Source of the DNA: Bradyrhizobium sp. sGM-13
Lineage (GTDB): Bacteria > Pseudomonadota > Alphaproteobacteria > Rhizobiales > Xanthobacteraceae
Direction: 5' to 3'
Assembly: GCF_018398875.1 (NCBI RefSeq)
Contig: NZ_JAGWDK010000002.1
Location: 372,001 to 436,000, forward strand
Length of the DNA: 64,000 nt
Shown: positions 61,469 through 64,000 of the stretch, one piece after another
How positions within the stretch are numbered: position 1 is the first letter of the stretch
Layout of the letters: each line of letters begins with the position of its first letter
Position numbers and translations under genes: made by a program
Notes under the pieces: generated by a model
Seen by the model: the letters and a program-made list of their open reading frames with translations, nothing else
What the model was told of the DNA's origin: nothing
The model's database searches: none

Positions 61469-63853
61469 GTGCGCAGTGAGCGCGAGTTTCCTTCCGCAGG
61501 CGGAGCGGGCGCCGGACAAGGCGTCGGCGCGCGTCTGCCGCGGAAGGAAGACGATCGGCTGATGCGGGGCCGCGGCCAGTTCGTGGCCGACATTCGCCTT
61601 GCCGGGCTGCAGGACGTCGCTTTTGTGCGCAGCCCTTTGGCGCATGCGCTGATCCGCGGCATCCATGTGCCGGAACGTTTTCGCGGCAGTGTCTTCACTG
61701 CGGCGGATCTCGCCGGCGTCAATCCGATCCGCGCGGTTTCAGGGTTGCCGGGCTTCAAAATTTCCGAGCAGCCGGTGCTCGCCACTGGCAAAGTGCGTCA
61801 AGTCGGAGAACTCGTCGCCATGTGCCTGGCGCCGACGCGCGCCGAAGCCGAGGACATCGCGGCGGCGGTGATGCTCGATCTCGAAGAGCTTCCCGCGGTC
61901 CACGACATGCGACGGGCGCGCGAGCCGGGTTCGGCTCTGGTGCATGAGCATTGGGGCGACAACGTCTTTCTCGAAACCAATTTCGAGGTCGACATCTCCG
62001 GGGCGCTCGATGCGCCGATCAAGGTGTCGCGCGAGATATCGACTGCGCGGCAGTGTATGTCGCCGCTCGAGGGGCGAGGCGTGGTCGCGACCTTCGATCA
62101 CCGTCTCGACCAGCTCACGCTCTATTCCTCGGCCCAGATGCCGCACATCACGCGCAGCGGCCTTGCCGAATGCCTCGGCATGGAGCAGGGCCGAATCCGG
62201 ATCGTTTCGCCTGATGTCGGCGGCGGCTTCGGGCACAAGGGAATCCTGCTGCCGGAAGAAGTCTGTCTTTCGTGGCTAACGATGCGTCGCGGCCATCCGG
62301 TGCGCTGGACCGAGGATCGCCGCGAGCATCTCATCGCCAGCTCCAACTGTCGCGAGCACCATTACAGGATCACCGTCTATGCCGATCGTGACGGCCGGCT
62401 GCGGGGCATCGACTGCGAAGCGACCGTCGATTCCGGCGCTTACTCGTCCTATCCGTTCTCGGCGTGCCTTGAGGCGGCGCAGGTCGCCAGCATCCTGCCT
62501 GGACCTTATTTGATGCCGGCCTATCGCTGCCGGACGTTTTCGGTCGCCACCAACAAGTGTCCGATACTGCCCTATCGCGGCGTGGCCCGCACCGGCGTCT
62601 GCTTCGCGCTGGAACTGATGCTCGATCTGGTCGCCGCGGAAGCCGGACTGGAGCCCGGCGAAGTGCGGCTGCGCAATCTGGTGCAGCCCGAGCAGATGCC
62701 GTTCGACAACATCACCAACAAGCACTTCGACAGCGGCGATTATCCCGAGGCGATGCGACGCGCCCTAGCAGCTATCGACGTCGAAGGCGTGCGCGAACGC
62801 CAGCGCAAGGGCGAGGCAGATGGACGCCGGATCGGCGTCGGCGTCTCCATCTATTGCGAGCAGGCCGCGCATGGGACGTCGGTCTATTCCGGCTGGGGCA
62901 TCCCGATGGTGCCCGGCCATGAACAGGCGTCCGCGCGCCTGACACCGGACGGCGGCCTCGAACTGCGGGTCGGGGTGCATTCGCATGGGCAGGGCATGGA
63001 GACGACGCTCGCGCAGGTCGCTCATGAGATGCTGGGTGTCGACGTCGCCAAAGTACGCATCATCCTCGGCGACACGGCGATGACGCCGTACTCCACGGGC
63101 ACGTGGGGCTCGCGCTCGATGGTGATGGCGGGCGGCGCCGTCGCAACCGCCTGTCGTGAGCTGGGCGAGCGCGCCAGACGCATCGGTGCCAAGTTGTTGC
63201 AGCACGATCCGGCTGCGGTCGTGCTGCAGAACGGCGAAGTTCGCGGCGTCAACGGCAGCGTCACCTTGAAGGAAATCGCCCATACCTGGTATCGCCGCCC
63301 GCAGGATCTGCCTGCTGACGTTGATCCCGGCGGACTGGAGGTCACGGCAGGCTACAAGCCGCAGCGCGACACCGGAACCTTCAGCTATGCCGCGCATGCC
63401 GCGATCGTCGCGGTCGATCCGGATCTCGGAGAGGTCGAGATCCTTGATTATGTCATCGTCGAGGACGGCGGCGTTCTCGTCAATCCGATGGTCGTGGACG
63501 GCCAGATCTATGGCGGTCTGGCCCAGGGCATCGGCACCGCGCTGTACGAGGAGATGCCGTTCGACGCCGCCGGTCAGCCGCTGGCGACGACGCTCGCGGA
63601 CTATCTGCTGCCTGGTCCCACCGAAGTGCCGACGCCGCGTCTCGATCACATGGAGACCCCGTCGCCGTATACGCAGTTCGGCGTGAAGGGCATCGGCGAG
63701 GGCGGCGCGATCGCTCCGCCCGCCGCGATCGCCAACGCCGTCAACGACGCGCTGCGGCCGCTCGGCGTTGAGCTGATGCAGTCGCCGATTACACCCTATC
63801 GCGTCGTCGAGGCGGTTCTGGCCGCGCGCGACGCAGAAAGGCCGGCGGCATGA
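61469..63853 (+). CDS. Molybdenum hydroxylase large subunit (xanthine dehydrogenase/CoxL superfamily)
   Basis: This 794-residue molybdopterin-binding subunit starts at GTG 61469 with GGGGAG upstream. It has an N-terminal a/b-hammerhead domain (about 25-135: LPRKEDDRLMRGRGQFVADI, FTAADL). The Mo-binding domains follow with SPDVGGGFGHKG, the active-site loop YRGVARTGVCFALE, HSHGQGMETTLAQVAHE and the terminal VKGIGEGGAIAPPAAIANAV holding the catalytic Glu. The loop lacks the Cys of true CO dehydrogenase (AYRCSFR), so it should hydroxylate an organic substrate, perhaps an N-heterocycle or aldehyde. The FAD subunit follows with overlapping start and stop; the 2Fe-2S subunit is not in the window. 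Confidence 0.92.
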   Translation: MRSEREFPSAGGAGAGQGVGARLPRKEDDRLMRGRGQFVADIRLAGLQDVAFVRSPLAHALIRGIHVPERFRGSVFTAADLAGVNPIRAVSGLPGFKISEQPVLATGKVRQVGELVAMCLAPTRAEAEDIAAAVMLDLEELPAVHDMRRAREPGSALVHEHWGDNVFLETNFEVDISGALDAPIKVSREISTARQCMSPLEGRGVVATFDHRLDQLTLYSSAQMPHITRSGLAECLGMEQGRIRIVSPDVGGGFGHKGILLPEEVCLSWLTMRRGHPVRWTEDRREHLIASSNCREHHYRITVYADRDGRLRGIDCEATVDSGAYSSYPFSACLEAAQVASILPGPYLMPAYRCRTFSVATNKCPILPYRGVARTGVCFALELMLDLVAAEAGLEPGEVRLRNLVQPEQMPFDNITNKHFDSGDYPEAMRRALAAIDVEGVRERQRKGEADGRRIGVGVSIYCEQAAHGTSVYSGWGIPMVPGHEQASARLTPDGGLELRVGVHSHGQGMETTLAQVAHEMLGVDVAKVRIILGDTAMTPYSTGTWGSRSMVMAGGAVATACRELGERARRIGAKLLQHDPAAVVLQNGEVRGVNGSVTLKEIAHTWYRRPQDLPADVDPGGLEVTAGYKPQRDTGTFSYAAHAAIVAVDPDLGEVEILDYVIVEDGGVLVNPMVVDGQIYGGLAQGIGTALYEEMPFDAAGQPLATTLADYLLPGPTEVPTPRLDHMETPSPYTQFGVKGIGEGGAIAPPAAIANAVNDALRPLGVELMQSPITPYRVVEAVLAARDAERPAA

Positions 63854-64000
63854 AACCGGCGCCCTTCGGCTACGAATGCCCACGCGACTTGCAGGCGGCA
63901 CTTGCCGTGCTCGGCGAGGCCAAGGCTTCTGCCAAGATCATCGCCGGCGGTCAGTCGCTTGGTCCGATGCTCAATCTGCGGCTGGTGGAGCCGCAGCTGA
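63850..64000 (+). CDS. FAD-binding subunit of molybdenum hydroxylase (3' end outside window)
   Basis: The first 50 residues are visible. The start ATG overlaps the large-subunit stop (ATGA). The segment IIAGGQSLGPMLNLRL is the FAD pyrophosphate-binding motif of the CoxM/XdhB FAD-binding 5 family. The subunit passes electrons from the iron-sulphur protein to FAD. The gene runs off the right edge; a 2Fe-2S subunit gene probably follows. Confidence 0.9.
   Translation, partial: MKPAPFGYECPRDLQAALAVLGEAKASAKIIAGGQSLGPMLNLRLVEPQL

Overview
The window is 64 kb of GC-rich DNA, densely packed with genes mostly on the + strand. Coding style, the LysR/MarR regulators and the many ABC solute transporters fit an alphaproteobacterium of the Bradyrhizobium/Rhodopseudomonas kind. 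That is inferred from gene character; there is no rRNA or other taxonomic marker. I saw no tRNA, rRNA, CRISPR array or insertion sequence.

Left part (1-28.5 kb): one large envelope locus built around two-partner secretion (TPS). It holds a TpsB/FhaC-type outer-membrane transporter (2737-4482) and a giant 3,911-residue TpsA filamentous-haemagglutinin-type exoprotein (16781-28516). Between them lie an ExbB with a DUF2341/LamG periplasmic head, ExbD, TonB, a Porin_5 outer-membrane protein, a periplasmic coiled-coil protein, a PpiC/SurA-type isomerase, a YbjN-domain protein, a lytic transglycosylase and small proteins of unknown role. Four separate TonB-C-terminal-like domains occur here. Two paralogous ECF sigma/FecR pairs are present (529-2481 and 15021-16606). 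The second is preceded by a small STN + TonB-C-like protein resembling VreA. This gene set strongly recalls the Pseudomonas aeruginosa PUMA3 (vreA-vreI-vreR) and pdtA-pdtB-exbB2-exbD2 locus. I infer a cell-surface-signalling-controlled TPS system with its own proton-motive-force machine. A near-identical bipartite element lies upstream of both the first fecR-like gene and tpsB, and is the best candidate promoter/operator of the regulon.

Middle (28.7-31.3 kb): a small, visibly less GC-rich insert with an MBL-fold hydrolase, a Tat-exported SnoaL/NTF2-like protein and a divergent LysR regulator.

Right part (31.4-64 kb): a nitrogen-compound catabolic island. It has a LysR regulator, two N-carbamoyl-amino-acid amidohydrolases, a polar-amino-acid ABC importer with two binding proteins, and a polysaccharide-deacetylase-family hydrolase (possibly imidase or PuuE-like). 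It also has three cyclic amidohydrolases, a hydantoinase/dihydropyrimidinase, a hydantoin/Asp-Glu racemase-family protein, two complete Dpp/Opp-type ABC importers and a third, frameshifted Dpp-type binding protein. An epimerase, an SDR and an FMO-like flavoprotein follow. A MarR-controlled amidohydrolase plus molybdenum hydroxylase operon runs off the right edge. Two good and one weaker sigma-54 (-24/-12) promoters sit in front of the transport/hydantoinase units, fitting nitrogen control. I read the island as uptake plus stepwise ring opening and decarbamoylation of cyclic ureides, imides or related N-heterocycles; the actual substrate cannot be read from sequence.
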